Position numbers and translations under genes: made by a program. Of a stretch of DNA of 64,000 nt, positions 17,629-26,317 are shown one piece after another. The stretch's first letter is position 1. Each line of letters opens with the position of its first letter. A model generated the notes under the pieces. The model worked only from the letters and a program-made list of their open reading frames with translations. It ran no database searches and was not told where the DNA came from. Where the stretch lies: positions 1 through 64,000 of the forward strand of contig JABABQ010000041.1 of the NCBI GenBank assembly GCA_014238155.1, in the 5' to 3' direction. Origin of the DNA: Rhizobiaceae bacterium. GTDB lineage: Bacteria; Pseudomonadota; Alphaproteobacteria; Rhizobiales; Rhizobiaceae.

Positions 17629-18748
17629 TGTTTGCATCTGCCAGATAATCAGATAATCGGTTGAGGCCCTCCTTCAGGATTGATGTCGAGTTTGCGTATC
17701 CGATGCGCAAGTACCCTTCCATGTTCAAAGCCGATCCCGGCAGCAACATGACACCGGTTTTGCGCAGCAGATCAACACAAAATTCACGTGATGGAACGTC
17801 CAGATCGTAACGCAGCATGGCTGTCGTTCCCGAACTTGGCCTAACCCAGGAAATTTCCTTTTGCTGGTCTACCCAATCGGCCAGAATTTTCAGGTTGCCG
17901 CGCGTGATAGCGTGGGCTCGCTGGAGCACTTTGTCGCGGTTTTGCATGGCCATTGTTGCAAAATGATCGTCGAGCATGCCGACGGAAATCGTGTCATAAT
18001 CGCGATGAATAGCCACTTGCTCAATCAGGTTTTTCGGGCCAGCAATCCAGCCCAGGCGCAATCCGGCCAGCGAAAAGGCTTTCGATGTGCTCGCTGTGCT
18101 GATGCCTTTTTCATAAATATCAGCCATCGATTGCGTGATACCATCGCCAATCTGGTCGGTACCGCGATAGACTTCATCACACAACACCCAGGCCCCGGCA
18201 TTGCGCGCGATGTCTGCGATCTCTTCCAACATTGCAGCATCCATCAGCGAACCAGTAGGGTTGTTGGGGTTGTTGATGGCAATAAGTTGCGTGCCGGGCA
18301 TCGCCATGGAACGCAGATTATCCAGATTTGGCAGGAATCCATCTTCCTCACGCAGTTGCAGGTGCTGCACATCTGCTCCAATACTGGCAGGAATCGAATA
18401 GTGTTGCTGATAGGTCGGCACCACAGAAATCACCCGGTCACCCCTGCTTACGAGCGTCTTGTGAACCAGCATGTTGGCGCCAATTGTGCCATGGGTGACG
18501 ATGATATTTTCAATCGCCTGTTTTTCATAGAAGGCGGCGATTTCAGACCTCAACGACTCAGAACCCTCAATCGCACCACAGGTCATTTTCATATCGAGAA
18601 TTTGTGACAAACCATCGTTATTCTTACCGCAGATCTTCAGCAATTCATCGATTGTAAGGCTTTCAACACACGTTTCGGCGAGATTCCACTCACATTTGGT
18701 CTCCCATTCGTTCATCCACATTTCGACGCCAAATGGTTCAATATCCAT
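17582..18748 (-). CDS. PLP-dependent aminotransferase, fold type I (class I/II)
   Basis: A 388-residue aspartate-aminotransferase-fold enzyme. It has the N-terminal V-T-H-G-T-I-G-A-N, the cofactor-binding N-N-P-N-N-P-T-G-S and C-D-E-V-Y-R-G, and the PLP lysine in S-T-S-K-A-F-S-L-A-G-L-R-L-G-W. A C-terminal L-R-I-G-Y-A-N carries the substrate carboxylate Arg. Amino acid specificity is not evident. It overlaps the 3' end of pxpC by 47 bp on the opposite strand, which could matter for antisense interference. It may act with pyroglutamate/glutamate metabolism, but only position suggests this. Confidence 0.9.
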   Translation of the reverse strand: MDIEPFGVEMWMNEWETKCEWNLAETCVESLTIDELLKICGKNNDGLSQILDMKMTCGAIEGSESLRSEIAAFYEKQAIENIIVTHGTIGANMLVHKTLVSRGDRVISVVPTYQQHYSIPASIGADVQHLQLREEDGFLPNLDNLRSMAMPGTQLIAINNPNNPTGSLMDAAMLEEIADIARNAGAWVLCDEVYRGTDQIGDGITQSMADIYEKGISTASTSKAFSLAGLRLGWIAGPKNLIEQVAIHRDYDTISVGMLDDHFATMAMQNRDKVLQRAHAITRGNLKILADWVDQQKEISWVRPSSGTTAMLRYDLDVPSREFCVDLLRKTGVMLLPGSALNMEGYLRIGYANSTSILKEGLNRLSDYLADANTIGKASRDTIAVQLP

Positions 18749-18954
18749 GCAACAAACTCCAGATTTTCATGCAACAACAAACGATGTCGTCAACGATAGC
18801 AAACGGCAATATTATTGACGACGAATTCAACAAGCTTCATTCAAATCGCCAGACGGTTGGCAGCGACCACTGCTGAAATGTAGCATGCACTACTCACGAA
18901 ACCGTGTTGATCAGATAACTTTTTTTGAAAGGCTTTCCGGGCTATCAAAGGCGC

Positions 18955-19341
18955 ATGAGAGATGTGCTTTCCATTTCGGTTGCTGCCTGTTTCCTGCTGA
19001 TTTCCGCACTGGCGAATTTTGGCAACACATACACATCTGCAGAGCAAGCCCAGATCTCCGAAGCGCAGATTGTTGTTGCTTCAGCAACAGAAGCGCAAGC
19101 TAAGCCTGCTGATGAGGCATTGTCGAACGACATTCAAACAACCGCTGAAGATGATGGCTGCCCCTGCAAAGAACACCACGGATCGGCCAAATTTTTGTGC
19201 GGTGTCGCGCTGGCAATGCTCGACAATCCGACCGCACTTCACTCTCCCGTGCCTACAAAGGCAAAATACATGCTGGTCAAGTCAGCCGCTGTTTCCGACT
19301 ATGTTGACCGCTTGAAAAGGCCACCACGAAACTTCCTTTGA
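18955..19341 (+). CDS. Exported Cys/His-containing protein, unknown function
   Basis: A 128-residue protein with a signal peptide (residues about 5-22). After an acidic, Ala-rich linker it has a compact D-G-C-P-C-K-E-H-H-G-x-x-K-F-L-C motif (about 77-93), which could bind metal or undergo disulphide exchange. It ends in basic V-D-R-L-K-R-P-P-R. ATG 18955 follows an AAAGG ribosome-binding site. It heads a four-gene cluster with an L,D-transpeptidase (52 bp downstream), a DsbA-like protein and a small protein. I do not recognise a named family. Confidence 0.65.
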   Translation: MRDVLSISVAACFLLISALANFGNTYTSAEQAQISEAQIVVASATEAQAKPADEALSNDIQTTAEDDGCPCKEHHGSAKFLCGVALAMLDNPTALHSPVPTKAKYMLVKSAAVSDYVDRLKRPPRNFL

Positions 19342-19393
19342 ACCAGAATCTGCACTGCAAAAGTGCCTAAATTCGCTTCAAAGGATCCTTTTA

Positions 19394-20083
19394 ATGCTGG
19401 ACCACCGCATTCGAAGCCGGCAAACCCGGCGACTATTTTTGCTGTCTTCAAGCAGTGCATGTTTGCTGACATTGGCAGGCTGCGCCCGCCCTCAAAACCA
19501 ACGCAACACGCACGCGCTGAAACTTGCCAGACAAGCCAGACCTCCTGCCCTGTACGGGCAATTGCACAACGAGGCTTTTCCAATCGCCGCAATTCCGCGC
19601 GGTCGGTTAGAGCGTAAATACCAACGCCGACGGGTGCATTATCAAACCGATGAGAAACCCGGAACGGTGATTGTCGATACTGGCAAATTTCACCTCTATC
19701 ATGTCGAACGAGATGGTTGGGCCATGCGCTATGGGGTGGGACTTGGGCGCGCCGGATTTGCCTGGTCCGGGAGGGCAAAAATTGCCTGGAAACGCAAATG
19801 GCCAACCTGGACGCCACCTCAGGAAATGATTGCGCGGCAGCCAGAACTGGCCAGATTTGGGGTTGTCCATGGTGGCATGGCGCCCGGTCTCGACAACCCG
19901 TTGGGTGCCCGAGCGCTCTACATTTTTCAAGGCAACAAGGACACGCTCTACCGATTGCACGGAACTCCCGAAGTTTCCAGCATTGGACGGGCCGTATCAA
20001 GCGGCTGCGTCCGTCTCGTCAATCACGATGTCATCGATCTCTATAAGCGGGTGCGATCAGGCTCGCCCATCGTCGTCATCTAA
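19394..20083 (+). CDS. L,D-transpeptidase lipoprotein (YkuD)
   Basis: A 229-residue predicted lipoprotein with basic N-terminus and lipobox L-T-L-A-G-C (Cys about residue 34). The YkuD domain occupies about 95-228 with catalytic R-L-H-G-T and S-S-G-C-V-R-L. Its conserved body (G-V-G-L-G-R-A-G-F-A-W-S-G and W-P-T-W-T-P-P) is clearly related to the Tad-operon transpeptidase about 7 kb upstream. AAGGA ribosome-binding site. It would remodel or decorate peptidoglycan from an outer-membrane anchor. Confidence 0.9.
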   Translation: MLDHRIRSRQTRRLFLLSSSSACLLTLAGCARPQNQRNTHALKLARQARPPALYGQLHNEAFPIAAIPRGRLERKYQRRRVHYQTDEKPGTVIVDTGKFHLYHVERDGWAMRYGVGLGRAGFAWSGRAKIAWKRKWPTWTPPQEMIARQPELARFGVVHGGMAPGLDNPLGARALYIFQGNKDTLYRLHGTPEVSSIGRAVSSGCVRLVNHDVIDLYKRVRSGSPIVVI

Positions 20084-20098
20084 CCCACAAGAAAATTT

Positions 20099-20767
20099 AT
20101 GAAAGCAAGTAACATGAAATTGAAAACCACCATTAATCGCCGCGATTTTATCCATTCGATGTTGTTGACACCCGCAGCGGGGTTTGCGCTGGCCCCAACT
20201 ATCTCCTGGGCTCAGACGGTTCAGGGCCTCTATCAAAACATGCCGCTGGAAGACCAGACCATGGGCAATCAAAATGCCAAGGTAACCCTGCTGGAATATG
20301 CCTCAATGACTTGCCCGCACTGCAAGGCTTTCCACGAACAAATCCTGCCAGACATCAAGAAAGCATATATCGACACCGGGAAAGTCAAATATGTGCTCCG
20401 CCCCTTCCCATTTGACGGAGACCGGCGTGGCGAAGCGGCTTTCATGTTGGCCAAATGCGCACCCAATGACAATTATTACGCCATGTTGGACGCCCTTTTT
20501 GCCAGCCAGCAGAACTGGGCTGGTAAAGGTAAGCCGGTTCCCGAACTGCTTCGGATTTCCAAATTGTCCGGCATGACAGAAACCGATTTCAAGGCCTGCC
20601 TTTCAGACCAGGAACTGCTAAATCGCATAATCAATGGCCGAAATCTCGCGGTGCAGAAGTTCAACGTCAGAGCAACACCCACCATATTCATCAATGATCA
20701 GCGATTCAGTGAACCCGCAACAGTAGAAAGTCTATCTGCTGCATTGGATGGCGCGTTAGCCGGTTAG
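20099..20767 (+). CDS. DsbA-family periplasmic thiol oxidoreductase
   Basis: A 222-residue DsbA/Com1-like thioredoxin-fold protein. The N-terminus has N-R-R-D-F-I followed by a hydrophobic segment ending I-S-W-A-Q, resembling a Tat-type signal. The active site is M-T-C-P-H-C-K-A-F-H, and a cis-Pro region is visible at V-R-A-T-P-T-I-F. It probably introduces or shuffles disulphides in exported proteins. It starts 15 bp after the transpeptidase gene. Candidate substrates include the Cys-rich exported protein of the same cluster. Confidence 0.9.
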   Translation: MKASNMKLKTTINRRDFIHSMLLTPAAGFALAPTISWAQTVQGLYQNMPLEDQTMGNQNAKVTLLEYASMTCPHCKAFHEQILPDIKKAYIDTGKVKYVLRPFPFDGDRRGEAAFMLAKCAPNDNYYAMLDALFASQQNWAGKGKPVPELLRISKLSGMTETDFKACLSDQELLNRIINGRNLAVQKFNVRATPTIFINDQRFSEPATVESLSAALDGALAG

Positions 20768-20777
20768 GGAACTGCAT

Positions 20778-20981
20778 ATGGACAACAAGACAGCCCCACT
20801 AAGATTTCAAAAACAGCAACCAGAACTGAACGACATTCCTACGTTGGGCAAGCGCCACGTTTACCTTGGCGTCGCCAAAGAGACCATGGATCAGCTGGCT
20901 CAGAATATCGGCTTTTCACCAGACGAAATTTCCGAATTGAAGAGGCTTTACTTCTCTGAATTCAAGGGGACAATTCGATGA
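20778..20981 (+). CDS. Small hypothetical protein (67 aa)
   Basis: A 67-residue basic/acidic mixed protein starting 10 bp after the DsbA-like gene with a TTAGGGA ribosome-binding site. It has no signal peptide or membrane segment. The C-terminal half (G-V-A-K-E-T-M-D-Q-L-A-Q-N-I-G-F-S-P-D-E) looks like two short helices. No family is recognised. Tight spacing supports its being translated with the upstream genes. Confidence 0.5.
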   Translation: MDNKTAPLRFQKQQPELNDIPTLGKRHVYLGVAKETMDQLAQNIGFSPDEISELKRLYFSEFKGTIR

Positions 20982-21025
20982 ATTTGGATTAAGTAACTGA
21001 TTTCTGTGAGTTCTTGTCGCGCCCT

Positions 21026-21300
21026 TTAGAGCCGTTCAGGTTTAAATGGAGCTAATTCTGTTTGTGATTGGCGAGATGATCCAGAGGTGAGACGCACGCA
21101 GCGCGATGCCCTTGCATCGGGCAAGGGCGGCTCGACTTTGGACGTCCGCCAATCGCAAACCCTTCGGGAAGGGCGCTTTTGCGCCATGACCGGCGCAAAG
21201 TCTCTTGGACGTATGCCCGATACGACCGGCGATACTTTACTTGGTTCTGTCACAAAAGCGCTCCTTCAGAATGGCTCCATTTAATCGTGAACGGCTCTAA
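21026..21300. mobile_element. MITE-like element, copy 1 (275 bp)
   Basis: A short non-coding element with terminal inverted repeats of about 27 bp (outer sequence TTAGAGCCGTTCA; two mismatches between ends). The putative target duplication is TA (21027-21028 and 21298-21299). By eye it differs from copy 2 at about 16 of 275 positions. Internal complementary pairs (GTTTGTGATTGGCG with CGCCAATCGCAAAC; GCCCTTG with CAAGGGC) suggest strong folding. No transposase is encoded. TA duplication and this end type fit mobilisation by an IS630/Tc1-mariner-like transposase (inference). It truncates the MmgE/PrpD gene. Confidence 0.85.
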
Positions 21301-22636
21301 GACAAAGATCCAATAAATTTGTAAACTCATCTGAGTCCAATTTATCGAATGAGGATGCAAGGTCATGGAGCGAATGGGACCGTTCAGCACCCAGAACTGG
21401 TTGCGCGAAGTTGAAGAACTTTTCAGAAATTTCATCATCGCCTAAAGGCAGGTCGGCATCACCGCGCGGTGAACGTGGGTGATCCTCGAAACGCCGCCCA
21501 TCTCGCATCACAAGTGTAACCGCTGCCCAACGCTTTTTGATGCTTCTTGTGGTCAGGTCCGGGTCGTCGATCAATTTGATTGCCCGACTAATCCTCAAGA
21601 TTTCCGGATCCTGCAGGATTGGGTCCTGCAATTCTTCAGCACCGACCTTTCCCCGTACGATCATGATCGCTACTGGAAAGGCAATCCCATAGGCAAATTC
21701 GTCCCAGGTTGCCGGTTCGTGGCCCGCCAGTCTGGTTGCATAGTGAAATGTTCGAATTTCCACGCATTCAACCTGTTCATGTGTCAAATTGTTTTCGCGC
21801 ATCAGTTCCCGTACCGCGTCGATGGAAGGATGCGCCCAGCGGCAACAGGGGTATAGCTTGTAATGGGTGTGTTCGACGGTCAACCAGTTGCTCCCCAGAT
21901 CTCTCCAGAATGGCTCGGCCTCCTCACTGTCGCATGTTAATGCCGGCGCACCTGTAAAGCCTTGACGGGCAAGATAAGCCGCAGAAACACCACACGGCGC
22001 GCCCCACCCCACACCATCTCGCAACATTGTCGGATGATCGATACAACGCATCAGCTGACTGCGCGGGCCATGATATTCACCAATACCGGCAGCATGGGCA
22101 ATCTGCTGTTGACTGCACCCCAACAGCTTTGCACAGGCAACGGCAATGCCAACCGCCGTCCATGCACCCGATGTATGATAATCACTGCAGGTTGAATGCT
22201 GCACCTGCCCGGCCCGATAACTGACCTCATAGGCAATTGCCAACACAACCGCAAACTCCCGACCGCCCATTCGCCGTCCGGTTCGGTTTAACGCATCAAC
22301 AACTGCAAGCAATGAGGGAAACACTGCTGAACCGGCATGTCCCTTGTTCGGCGTTGTGCCGTCATGTGCATCTACACTGTCCAACGTCATCGCCCCTGCC
22401 ATGGCTGCACCACTCGGGCTGACCAAGCCGCCATCCATCAGCATGCGACTGGAGAAATTGCCTGCCGCCCCAAACAACAGTGGGGAAACCCGCAGTGCCG
22501 TTTTGGCCATTTTTGTCGTAGAGCCAATAGCGGCAACACCCATCGTGTCCAGAAAACTGCGGCGTAGTACGGCAAGTAGTTCCGGTGGCAGGTCGTCAAA
22601 ACTCAATTCATCAACAAACCGGGTGAAAAGACTCAC
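21281..22636 (-). CDS. MmgE/PrpD family protein, C-terminus altered by MITE
   Basis: A 451-residue MmgE/PrpD protein (2-methylcitrate dehydratase/cis-aconitate decarboxylase superfamily). It contains D-T-M-G-V-A-A-I-G, a conserved H-D-G-T near residue 92, G-H-A-G-S-A-V-F-P and Y-P-C-C-R-W-A-H-P. It starts with GTG 22636, overlapping the acyl-CoA ligase stop (GTGA). The last five residues (R-A-V-H-D) and the stop codon come from the MITE terminus. Removing the element gives 12 different terminal residues and a stop at 20991-20989. Activity may survive because only the extreme C-terminus changes. Substrate unknown. Confidence 0.88.
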   Translation of the reverse strand: MSLFTRFVDELSFDDLPPELLAVLRRSFLDTMGVAAIGSTTKMAKTALRVSPLLFGAAGNFSSRMLMDGGLVSPSGAAMAGAMTLDSVDAHDGTTPNKGHAGSAVFPSLLAVVDALNRTGRRMGGREFAVVLAIAYEVSYRAGQVQHSTCSDYHTSGAWTAVGIAVACAKLLGCSQQQIAHAAGIGEYHGPRSQLMRCIDHPTMLRDGVGWGAPCGVSAAYLARQGFTGAPALTCDSEEAEPFWRDLGSNWLTVEHTHYKLYPCCRWAHPSIDAVRELMRENNLTHEQVECVEIRTFHYATRLAGHEPATWDEFAYGIAFPVAIMIVRGKVGAEELQDPILQDPEILRISRAIKLIDDPDLTTRSIKKRWAAVTLVMRDGRRFEDHPRSPRGDADLPLGDDEISEKFFNFAQPVLGAERSHSLHDLASSFDKLDSDEFTNLLDLCLRAVHD

Positions 22637-24204
22637 TGGGTTGAAATGCCCTTGCGATTTCCACGCAACATGAATTTTTGAACTTTGCCCGTTGCCGTTT
22701 TTGGCAGATCATCAACAAAACTTACCCATTTCGGGGTTTTGAAATGAGCCAGATTGTCCCGCACGTGGTGTTTTAACTCATCTTCTGTCGCCTGTTGACC
22801 ATGCTGCTGAATGATAAAGGCATGGGGTGCCTCCCCCCATTTCTCGTGGGGCATTCCAACCACCGCAACTTCCAGCACCGCCGGATGTCGCAACAGACAG
22901 CCTTCCACTTCCACTGAAGAGATGTTCTCTCCGCCACTAATGATCACGTCTTTAAAACGGTCTCTGATCTCCATATAGCCATCAGGATGCACGACGGCAG
23001 CATCGCCTGAATGAAACCAGCCATTTTTAATTGCAGCATCGGTTGCATCGGGGTCGTTGTAGTAACCCTCCATCACAACATTGCCGCACACCGTAATTTC
23101 GCCGAGTGTTTGTCCGTCATGGGGAACTTCGTCACCGTTCTCATCGACAATCCGCAATTCGCCTGAACTGACCAGTTCTACACCCTGTCGAGACTTGACG
23201 ATGGCTCTTTCAGCAGCAGAGAGTTTCTGGTGCTCCGGTCGCGGCTCACAAAATGTGATCAGCGGTGCAGTTTCTGTCAAACCATAAACATGGGTCAGTT
23301 CCCAACCCAGTTCCGTCTCCACCAGTTCAATGGTTGCCGCCGCCGGTGGGGCCCCAGCGGTAAACAGTCGTACTCCACGCGGAGCACCCTTGCGCAATTC
23401 TGCTGGCGCGTTTGCAATTCCTATCAGCACCGTTGGTGCAGCACAGAACATGGTGATTTTTTCTTTGGATATGAGCTCAAAAATGGACGCAGGCTCTACT
23501 TTGCGCAAGCACACATGTGTCATGCCCCGAGCCGTGTTGATCCACGTAAATGTCCAGCCATTTGCATGGAACATTGGCAGCGTCCAAAGATAGCGGTCTG
23601 CTGGTGTCAGGTGATGATGAGCCAGGGTTCCCATAATGTTGAGATAGGCATTGCGATGGGTAATCATCACTCCTTTGGGCCGCGCCGTGGTTCCGCTGGT
23701 GTAATTGATGGTCATCAGATCATTTTCGGCAATCTGCACCGGAGTGAAGTGTGGCAATTGTTTGGCTAGTTCGGCCTCGTAATTGATCCAGCCCTTCGCC
23801 TGCCCTTCCAAGGCAACAAAATGCTCAACGTTTGACAGTCGGTCCCGAATGCCGTCGATGGCTTCAAAATAGTCGGGATCTGCGCAGACGACCTTGGCAC
23901 CGCAATGGTTGATGATGTAGTCGAAATCTTCGGGCAGCAGCCGATAATTGATTGGCACCAGTATCGCACCGATTTGCGGAACTGCGTAGTAGGCTTCCAG
24001 ATGAGCATGAGTATTGGGTGCGATATAGGCTACCCGGTCTCCCTTTTTGACACCCATTGCCTGAAGCGCCGATGACCATTGCCCACACCGGTCCAGAAAC
24101 TCAGCGTAGGTAAAACGCTTATCACCATCCACTACGGCTTCGCGATTGGGGTAAAGTCGACGCGCCCGGTGGGCAAATTCGATCGGACTAAGGGGGACTT
24201 CCAT
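22633..24204 (-). CDS. AMP-forming acyl-CoA synthetase
   Basis: A 523-residue ANL-superfamily ligase. It contains the P-loop-like Y-T-S-G-T-T-A-R-P-K-G-V, Y-G-L-T-E-T-A-P, G-W-F-H-S-G-D and the C-terminal L-P-K-T-A-T-G-K-V catalytic lysine motif. It activates a carboxylic acid to its CoA thioester via an acyl-adenylate; medium-chain or aromatic acids are typical for this subgroup. An AGGAA ribosome-binding site precedes ATG 24204. It is translationally coupled to the MmgE/PrpD gene downstream, suggesting a joint acid-degradation role. Confidence 0.92.
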   Translation of the reverse strand: MEVPLSPIEFAHRARRLYPNREAVVDGDKRFTYAEFLDRCGQWSSALQAMGVKKGDRVAYIAPNTHAHLEAYYAVPQIGAILVPINYRLLPEDFDYIINHCGAKVVCADPDYFEAIDGIRDRLSNVEHFVALEGQAKGWINYEAELAKQLPHFTPVQIAENDLMTINYTSGTTARPKGVMITHRNAYLNIMGTLAHHHLTPADRYLWTLPMFHANGWTFTWINTARGMTHVCLRKVEPASIFELISKEKITMFCAAPTVLIGIANAPAELRKGAPRGVRLFTAGAPPAAATIELVETELGWELTHVYGLTETAPLITFCEPRPEHQKLSAAERAIVKSRQGVELVSSGELRIVDENGDEVPHDGQTLGEITVCGNVVMEGYYNDPDATDAAIKNGWFHSGDAAVVHPDGYMEIRDRFKDVIISGGENISSVEVEGCLLRHPAVLEVAVVGMPHEKWGEAPHAFIIQQHGQQATEDELKHHVRDNLAHFKTPKWVSFVDDLPKTATGKVQKFMLRGNRKGISTQ

Positions 24205-24273
24205 GATTAATTCCTACACAGATAACAAATTGCCAGAGACTATCGTCGTTGAATTATTTTAGTTTTACTAGAG

Positions 24274-24828
24274 TCAGGTCGGGAATATTCCCGTCGGCAA
24301 TCCCCCCATGCTTTGCACATTTTCCGACTCCCAGTGATCCTTGATACCCTCAGGTCCCTTTTTATTGGTCCAGTTTTCAAGCGACGCCCGTTCTCCTTCA
24401 TAGGAAAATAGCGGCACACCAAACCCACAGGAAGTTTGCACGAGATCAATCGAAAGTCGCATAATCTGGCGCGCACCAAGCGGTGCTTCACCATTGAAAT
24501 GGGTTGCAACCAAATCGGCAAATTCGGTCGTTGACCAGTTGACGGCATCTGCGGTTCCGTAAAGACGCATAATTTGGGGCGGACCGGCGAAGGAGCACAA
24601 CAAGATGGTCATCCGGCCATCTGCCAGAATATGTGCTGCCGTCTCGTTGCCACTGCCTGTCCGGTCCAGATAGATCACCGTAGATTGATCCACGACCCGC
24701 AGTGCACCAATTTCTCGCGGTGATATATTGATCCGACTGCTATCGGTTGCTGTAGAGGTGAAAAATATTTGCTGTCTCAAAATGAAGCCTTGATGCTTTT
24801 CCTCAAGGCTCTGAAATTGTTGGGCCAT
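24274..24828 (-). CDS. PPOX-class (pyridoxamine 5'-phosphate oxidase-like) flavoprotein
   Basis: A 184-residue split-barrel flavin-binding protein. It shows the FMN-binding type sequence V-I-Y-L-D-R-T-G-S-G-N-E-T and A-D-G-R-M-T-I-L-L-C-S-F-A-G-P-P, and a conserved L-R-L-Y-G-like segment (I-M-R-L-Y-G-T-A). An AGGAGG ribosome-binding site lies 6-7 nt before ATG 24828. Family members reduce or oxidise small molecules with FMN or F420; the substrate here is unknown. It lies 69 bp upstream of the acyl-CoA ligase on the same strand. Confidence 0.87.
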   Translation of the reverse strand: MAQQFQSLEEKHQGFILRQQIFFTSTATDSSRINISPREIGALRVVDQSTVIYLDRTGSGNETAAHILADGRMTILLCSFAGPPQIMRLYGTADAVNWSTTEFADLVATHFNGEAPLGARQIMRLSIDLVQTSCGFGVPLFSYEGERASLENWTNKKGPEGIKDHWESENVQSMGGLPTGIFPT

Positions 24829-24980
24829 ACTGGCCTCCTGTATCGGTCTCTTTCAATCAATGTGCGTAGGTTAGAACGCTAACCGGCACAGGCCAACGTG
24901 CAAATTGCACTTCGCCTAAATCTACCCCATTGTATTTTGCGAGGACCACTGCAATCCATGAAGGGTTAAGGCACCAGGAA

Positions 24981-26102
24981 ATGACGGAACCACGACTTGA
25001 ACCTATCTATGCCCTGCTGGCGGCCAATAACCTCGATGCGGTGGCAATTGTACCTGGCTCCAACTTCAAACGTTTGTTTTCAATTGACTTTCACCTAATG
25101 GAACGACCGTTGGTCATTTTGATACCCAACAAGTCGGACCCCGTTGCGATCGTGCCCCGATTGGAAATGGGCTCGTTTGACTCACTGAATTTTCAAGGGC
25201 CGGTATTTTCCTGGCCAGACGAAGAAGGATATGGCGAAGCTTTTGCAGCTGCGGCTGACTGTCTGCCGGAACTGACCACCGCCCGCAATTTCGGGCTTGA
25301 AGCACAACGAATGCGGGTGTTTGAACAAATGGCGTTGCAGAAGGTATTTCCCAGCGCGGTCTTCAGTGACGCACACGCAGAAATCTCTGCGATCAGACTG
25401 ATAAAAACATCGAACGAAATCGAAAACCTGAAAAAGGCAATTCAGATCTCCGAAGCTGCATTGGAAATGACTCTGCAACAGGTTGAGTTGGGTCAAACGG
25501 AGAAGCAGATTGAAGCAATATTGCTCAAGGAGCTGTTTGCCAACGGTGCAGATGGACTGGCCTTCGAGCCGATTGTAGCTGCCGGTGAAAATTCCGCCCA
25601 GCCCCACGCTTCCGCACGGCACAATTACAAGATCAAGGAGGGCGATGCATTGATGTTTGACTTTGGTGCCAGCTGGAATGGCTACAATGCCGACATCACC
25701 CGCACCTTTTTTGTCAAACAGGTATCCGAGCATGACCGGGCGTTTTATGAAACCGTGCTGAGGGCGAATGAGCGGGGTAAACAGGTCAGTCGCGCCGGAA
25801 CGACTGCCCACGAGGTCGATGACCAGGTTCAGAAGGTTCTGGAGAATTCACAATTCGCACAGTTTCGACGGCACAAGACGGGCCACGGTCTGGGTTTGGA
25901 CGTCCACGAAGCACCTCAGATCATGCGGGGCAATCGCACAACGCTCCAAGCCGGCATGGTATTTACAGTTGAGCCCGGGCTCTATCGGGAAGGCGAGTGC
26001 GGTGTGCGCATCGAGGATGACGTGGTGGTCACAGATAACGGCGTAGAATGCCTCACTTCGTTTCCCCGCGAACTCCGACTGGTTGCTACAACCGTGACCT
26101 GA
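24981..26102 (+). CDS. M24-family metallopeptidase (Xaa-Pro aminopeptidase-like)
   Basis: A 373-residue creatinase/prolidase-fold enzyme with an N-terminal domain (about 1-125) and a pita-bread catalytic domain. All five metal ligands are visible: M-F-D-F-G-A-S-W and N-A-D-I-T-R-T-F (Asp pair), T-G-H-G-L-G-L-D-V-H (His), V-E-P-G-L-Y (Glu) and R-I-E-D-D-V (Glu). ATG 24981 with a CAGGAA ribosome-binding site is preferred to an upstream frame extension. It likely removes N-terminal residues before proline or cleaves Xaa-Pro dipeptides. Confidence 0.92.
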   Translation: MTEPRLEPIYALLAANNLDAVAIVPGSNFKRLFSIDFHLMERPLVILIPNKSDPVAIVPRLEMGSFDSLNFQGPVFSWPDEEGYGEAFAAAADCLPELTTARNFGLEAQRMRVFEQMALQKVFPSAVFSDAHAEISAIRLIKTSNEIENLKKAIQISEAALEMTLQQVELGQTEKQIEAILLKELFANGADGLAFEPIVAAGENSAQPHASARHNYKIKEGDALMFDFGASWNGYNADITRTFFVKQVSEHDRAFYETVLRANERGKQVSRAGTTAHEVDDQVQKVLENSQFAQFRRHKTGHGLGLDVHEAPQIMRGNRTTLQAGMVFTVEPGLYREGECGVRIEDDVVVTDNGVECLTSFPRELRLVATTVT

Positions 26103-26176
26103 CAGAGGTTGGCATCACCTTATCCGACATGCTATTCAGGTGGCTCAACATGGAGATTTTATGTCCCGTTAAGGTG

Positions 26177-26196
26177 GGGAGGCAAAGAGGCCTCCC
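26177..26196 (+). other. Short hairpin between the M24 peptidase and rsgA
   Basis: GGGAGGC (26177-26183) pairs with GCCTCCC (26190-26196) around a 6-nt loop. No T-run follows, so termination is uncertain. The rest of the 215-bp gap shows nothing recognisable. Confidence 0.35.
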
Positions 26197-26317
26197 GTAA
26201 CAAGTCGAACAATATTCAGCTGGATCCCGCTTGACGTGTCCAGAAGATTATCTGCGACTGGATCCAATACACCTTAGTCCGTCTTCGACAACAGACGGAC
26301 CATGAAAGTCCCTTTCA

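Noticed and set aside
21026-21284. Open frames on both strands of the MITE (65-75 codons), also present in copy 2
   Set aside because: They are short, overlap on opposite strands and lack transposase features, so they are incidental to a folded repeat.
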